Shown here in pieces: positions 26,340-36,315 of a stretch of DNA of 64,000 nt. The DNA comes from Cellulosimicrobium cellulans (GTDB lineage: Bacteria > Actinomycetota > Actinomycetes > Actinomycetales > Cellulomonadaceae), in NCBI RefSeq assembly GCF_016921195.1, contig NZ_JAFGYF010000001.1, forward strand, positions 186,001-250,000, read 5' to 3'. The translations under genes and the position numbers were made by a program. Position 1 is the first letter of the stretch. Each line of letters begins with the position of its first letter. The notes below the pieces were generated by a model. That model ran no database searches, had not been told where the DNA came from, and worked only from the letters and a program-made list of their open reading frames with translations.

Positions 26340-29300
26340 TTGCCTCGCATCGAACATGGCCGTCACAGGCGACGAGATCTCTGGACCCGGCTCTGTGCCC
26401 TGACCCTCGCGGCTGTGATGGCCGTGCCTCTCGCGGTGGCGTCGACGGTGCCCGCCACGGCCGCCGAGAGCGACCCGCAGTATCTCGAGGTGAGCAAGCG
26501 CGTCGATCACGCGACCCTGTCGCCGGGCGACGTGTTCACGTACAGCGTCGGCGTGACGTGCTCGGAGACGACGTGCCTGGACGCGGTCCTCGAGGACGCG
26601 CTCCCGGCGGAGCTGGCGGGCTTCGCGATCCAGGCCGTGCGCACGACCAACGGTCCCGCGTACGACGTCTCGTGGACCGAGGACGGCCAGCCGGTCGACC
26701 AGCCCGCCGTCGTGGGTCCCGCGACCGCGGTCCGGGTCGCGTTCCGCGACGTGACCCCGGACGGCTCGGGGCTGACCGCCGGTGCGACGTTCACCCTGAC
26801 CCTCACGCTCCAGGTCCCCGACGATGTCCGGCCCGGCGAGACGGACATCGTCAACACCGCCAGGACCACCGCGACGAACTCGGCGCCGGACAGCGCGAGC
26901 GCGACGGTGCACCTCAGCGTCCCGGTCGAGACGGGGGTCGACCTCACGAAGACCTGGGACCCGGCGAGCCGGACCTTCGAGGCGGGCGCGTCGTCGTCGG
27001 TCGTCCTGTCGGCGACCAACACGTCCAACACGGCGGTCGGTACGCTCGTGGTGACCGAGCCGCAGGCGGCGCAGGACGGCGCCCCCGCGCTCGACCCGAG
27101 CAGCCCCTTCACCATCACCGACCTCACGGCGCTCACCGCGAGCCCGCTGCCCGAGGGCGCCACGAGCGTCCAGGTGGACGCGTACGTGCGCGGCGACGGC
27201 GGCACGTGGACCTGGGTCACGGGTGTCCCCGCCACCGGCGCGAACCTCCCGGCCGGGGTGGACCCGGCCGCCGTCGGGGGCATCCGGCTGACCTACGCGG
27301 GCGAGATCGTCCCCGGGGCGACCGCCACGGCGCGCCTCGACCTCGCGCAGCGCGCGACGGACCGGGACGGCACGGACCTCTCGGCCGCGACCCACGTCGT
27401 CGACAACGTCGCCGTCGCGACGGCGACGGTCGAGGGCCACGACCCCGTCTCGGCGACGGCGTCCGCCCAGCACCGCGTGACGCCCGCGCACGTCGGCGTC
27501 GAGGTCGTCAAGGACATCACGCCCGCGCGGATCTCGGCGGGCGAGAGCGCGACGGCGACGATCACCGCGACGAGCGCGTCCGACGTGCCCGTCCGCACGC
27601 TCACGGTCACCGACCGCGACTACTTCACGGACGGCGTCGTGCTCGGCGGCTTCCGCACGTTCGCCTGGCCCGACGGCGCCGAGTCGGCCGAGGTCGTCCT
27701 CGACCGCGCCGACGGCTCGACGACCGTCGTCACGCTCGCCCCGGGCGAGACACCGACGGTCCCGGGCACCGACGTGACCGGGTTCTCCGTGACGTTCACC
27801 GGCGCCATCGCCCCCCGCGCCGCGGCGACGCTCGTCCTCGACGTCGTGACGACCGAGGACGCGACCGGCGACGCCGTGTCGCGCGCCACGACCAACACCG
27901 CGACCGCGCAGGTCGTCGCCCCGAACGGGCAGGACGCGACCGCCGAGGCGACCGACGCGCTCGAGCTCGTCCGGCCCTCGCTCGAGGCGTCGCTCGACAA
28001 GACGATCCGGCCGGGCACCGCCGTCGAGCCGGGCGCCCGCGTGGTCACCGGCCTCGCCGCTCGCGTCGTGGGGACGTCCGAGTACGTGAGCCCCCGCACG
28101 CTCGTCGTCGAGGACGTCTGGGCCGGTGACGCGGGCGAGTTCTGGGACGCGTTCGACCTCGCCGGCGTCGCGCCGACGCAGGTCCCCACCGGGGCGTCGC
28201 TGACCGTCGAGGCGATCGGCCCCGACGGCGCGCCGGTGCGCCTCGCCGCGTTCCCCGCCCAGGACGGCCCCTTCCTCGCCGAGCTGACGGCGGACGACCT
28301 CGCCGCGGCGCTCCCCGCGGGCGTCGCGCCGTCGGACCTCACCGGCATCCGCTTCGTCCTCGAGTCGACCACCGGTCTGCCCGTCGACGCGAGCTTCACG
28401 CCGTACGTCGTCACGCAGGCGCGCGGCACGCTGCGCTCGGGCGGTGACGTCACCGAGCGGCCGGACGAGGCGGTCGCGTTCGAGAACACCGCCACCGTGC
28501 GCGCCGAGGGCGTGACGCGCGGCGGCACGACGCTCACCGACGACGCCGAGGACTCGGCGACGGCGCGCGTCGTCACGCACGAGGGCACCGGCCCGGTCGG
28601 CATCGACAAGTCCTGGCTGCAGGGCACGGTCGCGTCGCAGTCGGGCGAGCAGCGCAGCACGGCGCTGGACTGGCGCGTGCGCGAGGGCTTCGCCTCGGTC
28701 ACCATCAGCGACCCGGCGGGAGACCCGGCGGACGTCGCGGGCACCGTCTTCGACGCGTTCGACCTCGTGCGCGTCGCACCGGTCGACGCGAGCAGCGTGC
28801 CGTTCAGCACCGGCTGGTACCTGCGCTACGACACCGTGACGGCCGTCGAGCTCTTCGTCGACGGCACGTGGACGGCCGTCGCCGCCCCGGCGGGCGGCTG
28901 GGTGCAGGGCGGACGGTTCGTCGGCCACACGCTGACCGACGAGCAGCGCGCGGCCGCCACCGGCGTGCGCCTCGTCCTGGCCGAGAACACCGCCGCCCGC
29001 GAGGCGGCCCGGCAGCCGGGCGCCGCACTCGACCCCTACGCGCCCGCGCCGGGCACGGGCGTCGCCGCGAGCAGCAGCGACCGCCGCTTCGTGCTCGACT
29101 GGCAGGTGCGCAGCACGACGCGCGCCACCGGCGACTGGGTCACGCAGGAGACACCCCTCAACGGCGACGACCCCGGCACCGTGGTGAACACGGCGGGCAT
29201 CGAGGCGCTCCCGGCCGCCGGCGGCGACCCCGCCCGCGACACGGACTCCGCGACCATCTCGCTCGTCGACCACGCGCCCGGTGTCGCGGTGACGAAGAGC

Positions 29301-32300
29301 GCGTCACCGACGCAGCCGGTCCTCGTGCCTCGCGACGGCTCGGACGCCGCACGGCCCACGGCGACCTTCACCGTCCAGGCGCAGAGCACGTCGGTCTCGC
29401 GCGCGTCGTTCGTCCGGGTCACCGACCCGGCCGCGTGCTCCGAGACGACACGCGGGGTCGGCGGCTGCCAGACCGACGGCACGGCCGAGGCGGCCGTCGC
29501 CGACCCGTTCGCGGGCGACGTCGACTGGCTCGCGCCGGGCGGCGTGGCCAGCCCGTTCGACCGGTACGACGTCACCGCCGTGCGGATCGACGCGAGCCTC
29601 GCGCACGAGGTCGACCTCTCGGCGAGCACCGCGTGGGTCCTGCACCGGACGGCGGACGGCGCGTTCGTCAGCGAGCGCACGACGGCCGCCGACCTCGTCT
29701 CGTGGGGCCCTGAGCGCCTCGCCGACGTCGTCGGCGTGAGCGTGACGTTCCAGGGGTCCGACCCCGCCACCACCGGCGGGACGATCTCTGCGGCGAACCG
29801 CCTCACGCTGACGCTCGACACCGTGCTGCGCACGCACGTGCGCAGCACGGGCGAGCCGCTCACCCTGCGCGCGGGGGAGACCGTCGAGGTCACGAACCGC
29901 GCGTTCGCGCAGTCCTCCGACCCGGTGCTCGCGCCCGGCGCTCGCACCGGAGACCTCGACGACGCGCGCGTCGTGCTCACGGGCGGCGACATCAACGTCG
30001 CACCGACCAAGTCGGTGTCCCCCGCCTCGCTGACCGAGCCGGCGCGACGCACGCCGGTGACCGTCACGCTCGGCGCCGACTCCGGCACGGGCCCGGTGAG
30101 CACGCTCGCGCCGGCCGAGGTCTGGCTGCGCGACGACGTCGCGTCCTCGCCGGAGTTCTGGGACGTGTTCGCGTTCACCGGCCTGGGCGCGCTCACCGCC
30201 CCCCGCGGTGCCGACCGTGTCACCGTCGACGTCTACGGCCCGTTCGGCGCGGACGGCGGGCTCGCGTGGGCCGAGGGCGCCCCGGCGCCCGTGGACGCAC
30301 CCGTCCTGCCGGTGAGCGAGGACGCCTACCCCGACGTCCAGGGCGTGCGCGTCGTCTTCTCGCGTGCCGACGGCGGCTTCTTCAGCACCGCGGTCCCCGC
30401 GCCGGCCTGGGAGGCCGACGCCGCGTTCACGGCCGTGCTGCGAGACACCCACCGGTCCTCCGGTGACCCGGTCGTGCTCGACGGCTCGGTCGACAACACC
30501 GTGACCGTCCGCAGCGACCGTCTGAACGGCGAGGCGTCGCCGGAGCGCTCCACGAGCGCGACGATCTCCCTCTCGCAGGGCACGCGCGAGCTGGCCGTGC
30601 GCAAGCTCGCCAACGAGGGCGACCGCACGGTCGCCGTCGGCTCCGCCGTCCCCTGGGACCTGACGTTCACCAACACGGGGACCGGCTACCTCACGCTCAC
30701 CGAGCTGCGCGACGTGCTGCCCGCCACGCTGGTGCACCCGGGCGACCCTGCGCCGTCGTACGCCACGTCCGAGGGCGGGCTGCTGTCCACGGACGTCGCG
30801 CTCGCCGTCGACGGCCGCGACCTCGTGCTCACGTGGCCCGAGGACGGCCGGGTCATGGCGCCGGGCGAGACGTTCCGCGTGCGGCTGTTCCTCGAGCTCC
30901 AGCCGGGCCTCACGACGGGCCAGCGTGCGACGAACCAGATGACGGTCCGGACCGAGGAGCCGCTCGAGACGTGCTCCGGCATCGACGGCGCCGCCACGAC
31001 GCCGGCGTGGGGCAGCGACCCGCGCACGTGCGGGACGACCGACTTCGTCGCCCCCGTCGACGGGCCGAACCTCTACAGCGTCAAGGGCGTGCGCGGCGCG
31101 GTCGACGGCGCGACGAACCCCTCCGCGCCGGCCGCGGAGTGCCGTCCGACGCTCGAGGCGGCCGGCAGCACCTGGTACCGCACGCCGTGCGTCGCGAACA
31201 GCGTCGTCGGCGGGACGGACGACTGGGTCCTCCACGTCGTCAACGCGGGCACCACGCCCGTCGAGGAGATGGTGCTGTTCGAGCAGCTCCCGACCGCGGG
31301 GGACCGCATGCTCGTGACCGGCGCGTCGCGTGGTTCGACCTACCGTCCCGTGCTCGCCGGGATGCCGAGCCTGATCGCTCCCGACGGCACGACCGCTGTC
31401 GTGGAGGTCACGACGAGCCCCGACGTGTGCGCGGGCACGTGGCGCGACCTCGCGACCCAGGCGGTGTGCGAGCAGAACGGCGAGACGTGGGCCCCGGCCG
31501 ACGACGCGACCGACTGGTCGGCCGTCACGGGGCTTCGCGTGACGCTCGACTTCCGCACCACCGCCGACGGGCGCCTCGACAGCGGCGAGGTCGTCGACGT
31601 CACGTACTCGACGGTCAACCGCATGGCGTCCGACACGACGCCGGGCGGTGTCGCGCCGGTCGTCCCGTCGGGCCCGGACGTCGCGTGGAACCAGTTCGGC
31701 GTCAAGTGGCGCTACACGGGCGAGACGACGTTCGAGCGGTTCGCGCCGAGCCAGGTCGGTGTCGCGCTCCCGACGGGCGCCGTCCGTGTCGACAAGCAGG
31801 TCACGGGCGACGCCGCGGGCTACGCGCCCGGCGCCTTCCCGGCCGAGGTCGTGTGCACGGTCGACGGCGTGACGCTGGACCTCGGTGACGCGGCGCGGCT
31901 GCTCCTGACCGCCGAGGGCGGGCTCACCGCACGCGTCGACGGCGTCCCCGTGGGCGCGGAGTGCGTCGTGACGGAGAGCGGCGAGCTCGGGGCGCACGGC
32001 GAGACGACGCGGACCGGTTCGCCGGCGACCGTCGCCGTCGACGTCGCGTCGTCGCCGCAGGACGAGGTGCCGGCCGCGCAGGTCGTCACGCTCGGCAACG
32101 GCTACGCGTTCTCGGGCCTGTCGGTCACCAAGGAGGTCGACACCGAGGCGACGCAGGAGGAGCTCGGGCCGTTCGACTTCACGCTCGTCTGCACGACGGC
32201 CACGGGCGCGCCCGTCACGTTCGACGCCGCGGGCACGACCGAGCTGCGGTTCACGATCGGCGCCGGCGAGACGTTCACCGCTCCCGAGGGCACGATCCCG

Positions 32301-33593
32301 GCCCGCGCCACGTGCGTCGTGACCGAGACCACCGCGGACGCGCCGCAGCGCGTCGTGGTCACCGGCGACGGCGTGACCGACCACGGCGACGGCAGCGCCG
32401 ACGTGCTCGTCGGCACGACGCCCGCCGAGGTCGTCGTCCACAACGGGTACGACGCGGGCGTCGTCCGCGTGACCAAGGAGGTCGACGGGGCGGGCGCCGC
32501 CGCCTACGGGGCCGGGCCGTTCGGGTTCGACATCGTCTGCACGCGGGACGGTCGCACCGTGCTGGAGGAGGCGTTCGACCTCGACGCCGGCGCGAGCCGG
32601 ACGTTCGGGACGTTCGTCGTCGGCACGGAGTGCGTCGTCGAGGAGACGACGACGGGCGGGGCCACGCGGTCCGCGCTCGCCCCGGCCGACGGCCGGGTCG
32701 TCGTGACCGGCCCGTCCGAGGGCGAGACGGTGTCCGAGGCGGTCGTCACGGCGACCAACACGTTCGACGTCGCTGACCTCGAGGTCGTCAAGACCGTCGA
32801 GGGCGCGGGCGCCGAGCTCTGGGGCACCGGTCCGTTCGAGGCCCAGGCCGTGTGCACGTGGGACGTCGACGGTGAGACGCGCACGCTCGTGCTCCCCGGC
32901 GACGGGCGCCTGGCGCTCACCGCCGCCGGCGGCTACCGCGCCGCGGTGCACGACCTGCCCGTCGGGGCGGAGTGCGTCGTCACCGAGACGCGCACGGGCG
33001 GTGCGACCACGACGGCGACCAGCGCGGACGGCGCCGTGGTGGTCGGGGGCGAGGAGCCCGCGGTCGTGACCCTGACGAACACGTTCGACGTGGCGTCCCT
33101 CGACGTCACCAAGCGCGTGGAGGGGGCGCTCGACGCCCCGGGCGCCGACGGTCCGTTCACGGTCCGCCTGGTCTGCACGCGCGAGGTCGACGGCGAGACG
33201 GTGCCCCTCGACGTGCCGGGAGGCAGCGTGCGCGAGCTCCGGGCGGACGAGACGGTGACCTTCGCCGACCTGCCGGTCGACGCCGCGTGCACCGTCGAGG
33301 AGACCGGGACCGGCGGGGCGGCGGCGACGCGCGTCTCGGTGAGCACCGACGAGCGGGACACGTCGGTCGACGGGACGACGGCGGACCTCGCGATCGGTGC
33401 GACGGGCGGCACGGTGGTCGTGACGAACGTCTTCGAGGCACCGGTCGTGCCGCCCGCCGACACGCAGGGCGCGGGTCAGTGGCTCGCCACGACCGGAGCT
33501 CGCACGGTCGGAGCGGTCGGCCTGGCCGTGCTCCTGCTTCTCGTGGGCGGTTCCCTGGTCGCCCTGCGCAGGCGAGGCCGGTCGGCCGCCTGA
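26340..33593 (+). CDS. Second giant sortase-anchored surface protein, DUF5979 repeats at C-terminus
   Basis: A secreted protein of about 2417 residues. A TTG at 26340 with GAAGGA seven bases upstream is the likeliest start and gives a clean signal peptide ending VPATAA. A long region of DUF11-like and related beta-sandwich domains follows, in which two segments share an 'EFWD.F' motif (about residues 600 and 1270). Five C-terminal DUF5979-type domains follow (from about residue 1812), each with '[VL].V.K.V', 'GPF' and 'C.VEET.TGGA'. It ends with LATTG (about 2382), a hydrophobic helix and RRRGR: a class E sortase signal. It is a different protein from the one at 13569, although built on the same plan. 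Probably a wall-attached stalk or adhesin; ligand unknown. Confidence 0.88.
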   Translation: MPRIEHGRHRRRDLWTRLCALTLAAVMAVPLAVASTVPATAAESDPQYLEVSKRVDHATLSPGDVFTYSVGVTCSETTCLDAVLEDALPAELAGFAIQAVRTTNGPAYDVSWTEDGQPVDQPAVVGPATAVRVAFRDVTPDGSGLTAGATFTLTLTLQVPDDVRPGETDIVNTARTTATNSAPDSASATVHLSVPVETGVDLTKTWDPASRTFEAGASSSVVLSATNTSNTAVGTLVVTEPQAAQDGAPALDPSSPFTITDLTALTASPLPEGATSVQVDAYVRGDGGTWTWVTGVPATGANLPAGVDPAAVGGIRLTYAGEIVPGATATARLDLAQRATDRDGTDLSAATHVVDNVAVATATVEGHDPVSATASAQHRVTPAHVGVEVVKDITPARISAGESATATITATSASDVPVRTLTVTDRDYFTDGVVLGGFRTFAWPDGAESAEVVLDRADGSTTVVTLAPGETPTVPGTDVTGFSVTFTGAIAPRAAATLVLDVVTTEDATGDAVSRATTNTATAQVVAPNGQDATAEATDALELVRPSLEASLDKTIRPGTAVEPGARVVTGLAARVVGTSEYVSPRTLVVEDVWAGDAGEFWDAFDLAGVAPTQVPTGASLTVEAIGPDGAPVRLAAFPAQDGPFLAELTADDLAAALPAGVAPSDLTGIRFVLESTTGLPVDASFTPYVVTQARGTLRSGGDVTERPDEAVAFENTATVRAEGVTRGGTTLTDDAEDSATARVVTHEGTGPVGIDKSWLQGTVASQSGEQRSTALDWRVREGFASVTISDPAGDPADVAGTVFDAFDLVRVAPVDASSVPFSTGWYLRYDTVTAVELFVDGTWTAVAAPAGGWVQGGRFVGHTLTDEQRAAATGVRLVLAENTAAREAARQPGAALDPYAPAPGTGVAASSSDRRFVLDWQVRSTTRATGDWVTQETPLNGDDPGTVVNTAGIEALPAAGGDPARDTDSATISLVDHAPGVAVTKSASPTQPVLVPRDGSDAARPTATFTVQAQSTSVSRASFVRVTDPAACSETTRGVGGCQTDGTAEAAVADPFAGDVDWLAPGGVASPFDRYDVTAVRIDASLAHEVDLSASTAWVLHRTADGAFVSERTTAADLVSWGPERLADVVGVSVTFQGSDPATTGGTISAANRLTLTLDTVLRTHVRSTGEPLTLRAGETVEVTNRAFAQSSDPVLAPGARTGDLDDARVVLTGGDINVAPTKSVSPASLTEPARRTPVTVTLGADSGTGPVSTLAPAEVWLRDDVASSPEFWDVFAFTGLGALTAPRGADRVTVDVYGPFGADGGLAWAEGAPAPVDAPVLPVSEDAYPDVQGVRVVFSRADGGFFSTAVPAPAWEADAAFTAVLRDTHRSSGDPVVLDGSVDNTVTVRSDRLNGEASPERSTSATISLSQGTRELAVRKLANEGDRTVAVGSAVPWDLTFTNTGTGYLTLTELRDVLPATLVHPGDPAPSYATSEGGLLSTDVALAVDGRDLVLTWPEDGRVMAPGETFRVRLFLELQPGLTTGQRATNQMTVRTEEPLETCSGIDGAATTPAWGSDPRTCGTTDFVAPVDGPNLYSVKGVRGAVDGATNPSAPAAECRPTLEAAGSTWYRTPCVANSVVGGTDDWVLHVVNAGTTPVEEMVLFEQLPTAGDRMLVTGASRGSTYRPVLAGMPSLIAPDGTTAVVEVTTSPDVCAGTWRDLATQAVCEQNGETWAPADDATDWSAVTGLRVTLDFRTTADGRLDSGEVVDVTYSTVNRMASDTTPGGVAPVVPSGPDVAWNQFGVKWRYTGETTFERFAPSQVGVALPTGAVRVDKQVTGDAAGYAPGAFPAEVVCTVDGVTLDLGDAARLLLTAEGGLTARVDGVPVGAECVVTESGELGAHGETTRTGSPATVAVDVASSPQDEVPAAQVVTLGNGYAFSGLSVTKEVDTEATQEELGPFDFTLVCTTATGAPVTFDAAGTTELRFTIGAGETFTAPEGTIPARATCVVTETTADAPQRVVVTGDGVTDHGDGSADVLVGTTPAEVVVHNGYDAGVVRVTKEVDGAGAAAYGAGPFGFDIVCTRDGRTVLEEAFDLDAGASRTFGTFVVGTECVVEETTTGGATRSALAPADGRVVVTGPSEGETVSEAVVTATNTFDVADLEVVKTVEGAGAELWGTGPFEAQAVCTWDVDGETRTLVLPGDGRLALTAAGGYRAAVHDLPVGAECVVTETRTGGATTTATSADGAVVVGGEEPAVVTLTNTFDVASLDVTKRVEGALDAPGADGPFTVRLVCTREVDGETVPLDVPGGSVRELRADETVTFADLPVDAACTVEETGTGGAAATRVSVSTDERDTSVDGTTADLAIGATGGTVVVTNVFEAPVVPPADTQGAGQWLATTGARTVGAVGLAVLLLLVGGSLVALRRRGRSAA
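31777..33440 (+). repeat. Five DUF5979-type domain repeats
   Basis: Successive units begin near VRVDKQVTG, LSVTKEVDT, VRVTKEVDG, LEVVKTVEG and LDVTKRVEG, about 320-360 bases apart. Each ends with a conserved 'ECVV.E' type cysteine segment. The third and fourth are closest. Such Lys-containing beta-sandwiches often carry internal isopeptide bonds, but this cannot be judged here. Confidence 0.7.
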
Positions 33594-33600
33594 CCGTCGT

Positions 33601-33640
33601 CGGGCGCACGGGTCTCGCCGAGGGTGAACCCGTGCGCCCG
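33601..33640 (+). terminator. Hairpin after second giant surface gene
   Basis: A perfect 13-bp stem (33601-33613 with 33628-33640) with a 14-base loop starts seven bases after the stop codon. No T-run. Confidence 0.65.
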
Positions 33641-33750
33641 GCAGGTCGTCCGTCGGGGACGTCGCGACCGTTCGGCCCCGCTCCCGGCCGGATCGTCGCC
33701 CTTGCGAGCGGGCGCGCGCCGGGCGACGGTGGCGAGCGGAGGTGGTCGCC

Positions 33751-34173
33751 GTGGCCGACGTGTTCCCCCGGATCGCCCAGGTCGTGCTCGACACGACCGA
33801 CGCCCGTGCGCTCGCGGAGTTCTACCGCGCGCTGTTCGGGCTCGAGTACCGCGCGGGCGACGAGCCGCCACCGGCGGGCGAGCCGGACCCGGCGGGTGCG
33901 GACTGGCTCGTGCTGCGCGCGGCGCCGGGCGGGGTCCAGCTCGCGTTCCAGCAGGTCGGGGTGCTCCCGCCGTCGACGTGGCCGGACGACGGTGTGCCGC
34001 AGCAGCTCCACCTCGACTGCACCGTGCCGGACGTCGCGGAGCTCGACCGCCAGCACGAGCGTGCCCTCGCGCTCGGGGCGCGCCTGCTCCATGACAGGTC
34101 GGGCGACCCGGAGGAGCCGTTGCGCGTCTACGCCGACCCGGCGGGCCACCCCTTCTGCGTCTTCGTGGGTTGA
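33751..34173 (+). CDS. VOC-family (glyoxalase-fold) protein
   Basis: A 140-residue protein of the vicinal oxygen chelate superfamily. It has the two-module pattern: QVVLDTTDARALAEFYRALFG opens the first beta-alpha-beta-beta-beta module, and QLHLDCTVPDVAELDRQHERAL opens the second. It ends with RVYADPAGHPFCVF, the usual final strands of this actinobacterial subgroup. Substrate unknown; relatives include resistance proteins and dioxygenases. GTG 33751 is preferred because GGAGG lies eight bases upstream; GTG 33742 is also in frame. A hairpin follows the gene. Confidence 0.82.
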   Translation: MADVFPRIAQVVLDTTDARALAEFYRALFGLEYRAGDEPPPAGEPDPAGADWLVLRAAPGGVQLAFQQVGVLPPSTWPDDGVPQQLHLDCTVPDVAELDRQHERALALGARLLHDRSGDPEEPLRVYADPAGHPFCVFVG

Positions 34174-34195
34174 CGGCGCGCCCGCTCGGTGCCCG

Positions 34196-34238
34196 ACCCG
34201 GGGCCTGCCGGGGCGTCGTGCGGCAGCCGGCCCCGGGT
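34196..34238 (+). terminator. Hairpin after VOC gene
   Basis: ACCCGGGGCC pairs with GGCCCCGGGT at the base and TGCCG with CGGCA in the inner stem, with a three-base bulge. It lies between the VOC stop and the M20 amidohydrolase start. Confidence 0.55.
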
Positions 34239-34273
34239 TCGCCCCGGGCGACCGGGCGCGCGATCATGCGTGC

Positions 34274-35581
34274 ATGACCGCGACCCCGCTGACGACCGCC
34301 GAGCTCACCGACGTCTACACCGACCTGCACCGGCACCCCGAGCTTGCGTTCGCCGAGCACCGCACCGCGGGCATCGTCGCCGAGCGGCTGCGCGGGTGGG
34401 GCTACGAGGTCCACGAGGGCCTGGGCGGGACGGGCGTCGCGGGCGTCCTCGCGAACGGGGACGGCCCGCGCGTCCTGCTCCGCGCCGACATGGACGGGCT
34501 CCCCGTCACCGAGCTCACCGGGCTGCCGTACGCGTCCGCGGACACCGCGACCACGCCCGACGGGCACGAGTCCGGGACGATGCACGCGTGCGGGCACGAC
34601 GTGCACGTCACGTGCCTGCTCGGCGCCGCCGCCGAGCTCGCCGCCCACCGCGACACCTGGAGCGGCACCCTCGTCGTCGTCTTCCAGCCCGCCGAGGAGG
34701 TGGGCGGGGGAGCGCGCGCGATGGTCGCCGACGGGCTGTTCGAGCGCACGGGCGGGCGGCCCGACGTCGTCCTGGGCCAGCACGTCATGCCGCTCCCGGT
34801 CGGCGTCGTCAACCTCACGGCCGGGCCCGCGATGGCCGCCACCGACTCGTTCCGCGTCACCCTGCACGGCAAGGGCGGGCACGGGTCGAGCCCGGAGTCG
34901 ACGGTCGACCCCGTCGTCATGGCGGCCGCGACCGTCATGCGGCTCCAGGGCGTCGTGTCGCGCGAGGTCGGCGCGGGGGAGTCCGCCGTCGTGACCGTCG
35001 GCGCCCTGCGCGCCGGCACCCAGGCGAACATCATCCCCGGCTCGGCGGAGCTGCTGGTCAACGTGCGGTCGTTCACGCCCGACGTCCGCCGTCGCGTGCT
35101 CGCCGCGATCCACCGCATCGTCGACGCCGAGGCGGCGGCCTCCGGCGCGCCCGCCGCGCCGGACTACGAGGAGGTCTCCACGTTCGACCTCATGGTGAAC
35201 GACCCCGTCGCCGCCGAGCGGACGCGGGTCGTCCTCGCGCGCACGCTCGACGAGCAGCGTGAGCGCATCGAGTCCGCGGGCGGTCAGCCCGCCGTCGTCG
35301 CGCTACCCCCGCTGCCGGGCTCCGAGGACGTCGGCGACCTCGCCACGGCGGCGGACGTCCCGCTCGTCTACTGGAACCTCGGCGGGTCCGACCCGGCACT
35401 GTTCGCCGCGTTCGACCTCGCGACGGCCACCGGCATGGGCAACCTCCCCGACGGCGTCGCGCCGAACCACTCCCCGTTCTTCGCCCCTGTCCCCGAGCCG
35501 ACGCTCGACCTGGGCGTCGCGCTGCTCGTCGCCGCGGCGCGCGAGTGGCTCGCCGGCGACGACCGCGACGTCCGCCCGTGA
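34274..35581 (+). CDS. M20-family amidohydrolase (hippuricase/IAA-amino acid hydrolase-like)
   Basis: A 435-residue zinc peptidase-fold amidohydrolase. Typical motifs: DLHRHPELAFAEHRTA near the N-terminus, LLRADMDGLPVTE, MHACGHDVHVTCLL (metal-binding His and Cys/His), FQPAEEVGGGARAM (Glu pair) and GKGGHGSSPEST in the dimerisation domain. These identify the family that removes N-acyl or aminoacyl groups, such as N-acyl-amino acid, hippurate or indole-acetyl-amino acid hydrolases; the exact substrate is not predictable. The ATG at 34274 starts right before the conserved helix. The next gene starts on the overlapping GTGA. Confidence 0.9.
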   Translation: MTATPLTTAELTDVYTDLHRHPELAFAEHRTAGIVAERLRGWGYEVHEGLGGTGVAGVLANGDGPRVLLRADMDGLPVTELTGLPYASADTATTPDGHESGTMHACGHDVHVTCLLGAAAELAAHRDTWSGTLVVVFQPAEEVGGGARAMVADGLFERTGGRPDVVLGQHVMPLPVGVVNLTAGPAMAATDSFRVTLHGKGGHGSSPESTVDPVVMAAATVMRLQGVVSREVGAGESAVVTVGALRAGTQANIIPGSAELLVNVRSFTPDVRRRVLAAIHRIVDAEAAASGAPAAPDYEEVSTFDLMVNDPVAAERTRVVLARTLDEQRERIESAGGQPAVVALPPLPGSEDVGDLATAADVPLVYWNLGGSDPALFAAFDLATATGMGNLPDGVAPNHSPFFAPVPEPTLDLGVALLVAAAREWLAGDDRDVRP

Positions 35582-36231
35582 GTGCGGCGCGTCCGGCTGC
35601 CGGTGGCGCGCGGGAGCAGGGTGCCTGGGTGCCCGAGGGCGACCGCCCCCTGGTCCTGCACCTCGCCGAGCGGCGGCCGTTTTTCCTCGTCCTCGGGCTC
35701 GCGCTGATCGCCGCGGCCGTGCTCGTCCTGCGCCAGGTCGTGCTCTACCCGGAGTCGGTGCGGGTGCCCGTCCCGGTCGCGGTGGTGCTCGTGACGCTCG
35801 TCGTCGCGTTCCTCGGCGGGCTCGGCGCCGCGACCGTCTGGGCCTTCGTGCAGGCGCCGCGACAGACCGTGACCGTCGGACCCGACGGCCTGGCGCTCGG
35901 CGCCGGTAGCCTACGGCTCGACTGGGCCGACCTGGAGGCCGTCGCGGTCCACGTCACCGCCGTCCGGCCCGCGAGCACCCACCTCATGCCGAAGGGCCCG
36001 GCGAGCTCCGTCACCGTCTCGCTCCTGTGGCGCCCGCGTACCGGCTCGGACGCCGCCGACGACGCGTCGCCCCTCTCGCGCCTCGTGCTCCCGGAACCGT
36101 TCACGCACGAGCGCCTGCTGTCGACCGTCCCGTTCACGGCCGACGTCGACGTCCCCGTCGCGCGCGACCTCGACACCGCCCTGCGTCACTTCGCCGGCCA
36201 GGCCTACCGCCCCCCGGTGTTGCCGAGCTAG
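35578..36231 (+). CDS. Membrane protein with two N-terminal helices, unknown function
   Basis: A 217-residue protein starting at a GTG that overlaps the previous stop (GTGA), so the pair is coupled. Two helices, FFLVLGLALIAAAVLVLRQVVL and VPVAVVLVTLVVAFLGGLGAAT, are followed by a cytoplasmic beta-rich region with TVTVGPDGLALGAGSLRLDWADLEAVAV. That segment resembles the PH-like/DUF3093-type membrane proteins, where a strand-turn 'GLRLDW.DL..V' is typical. No enzymatic motif seen. The stop codon TAG is part of the first unit of a 21-bp tandem repeat. Confidence 0.72.
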   Translation: MSAARPAAGGAREQGAWVPEGDRPLVLHLAERRPFFLVLGLALIAAAVLVLRQVVLYPESVRVPVPVAVVLVTLVVAFLGGLGAATVWAFVQAPRQTVTVGPDGLALGAGSLRLDWADLEAVAVHVTAVRPASTHLMPKGPASSVTVSLLWRPRTGSDAADDASPLSRLVLPEPFTHERLLSTVPFTADVDVPVARDLDTALRHFAGQAYRPPVLPS

Positions 36232-36311
36232 AACCATGGTCGCGCGAGGTAGAGCCGTGGTCGCGCGAGGTAGAACTGTGGTCGCGCGGGGTAGGGCCGT
36301 GGTCGCGCGGA
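36228..36311 (+). repeat. Array of four 21-bp repeats beginning on a stop codon
   Basis: Four units of exactly 21 bp at 36228-36248, 36249-36269, 36270-36290 and 36291-36311. The shared pattern is GTAGARCC, one base, TGGTC, then a GC-rich GCGCGRG end. The first unit contains the TAG stop of the preceding gene, and the last ends four bases before the stop of the convergent DUF4352 gene. A second array of the same family in opposite orientation lies at 37385-37489. Confidence 0.85.
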
Positions 36312-36315
36312 GCGG

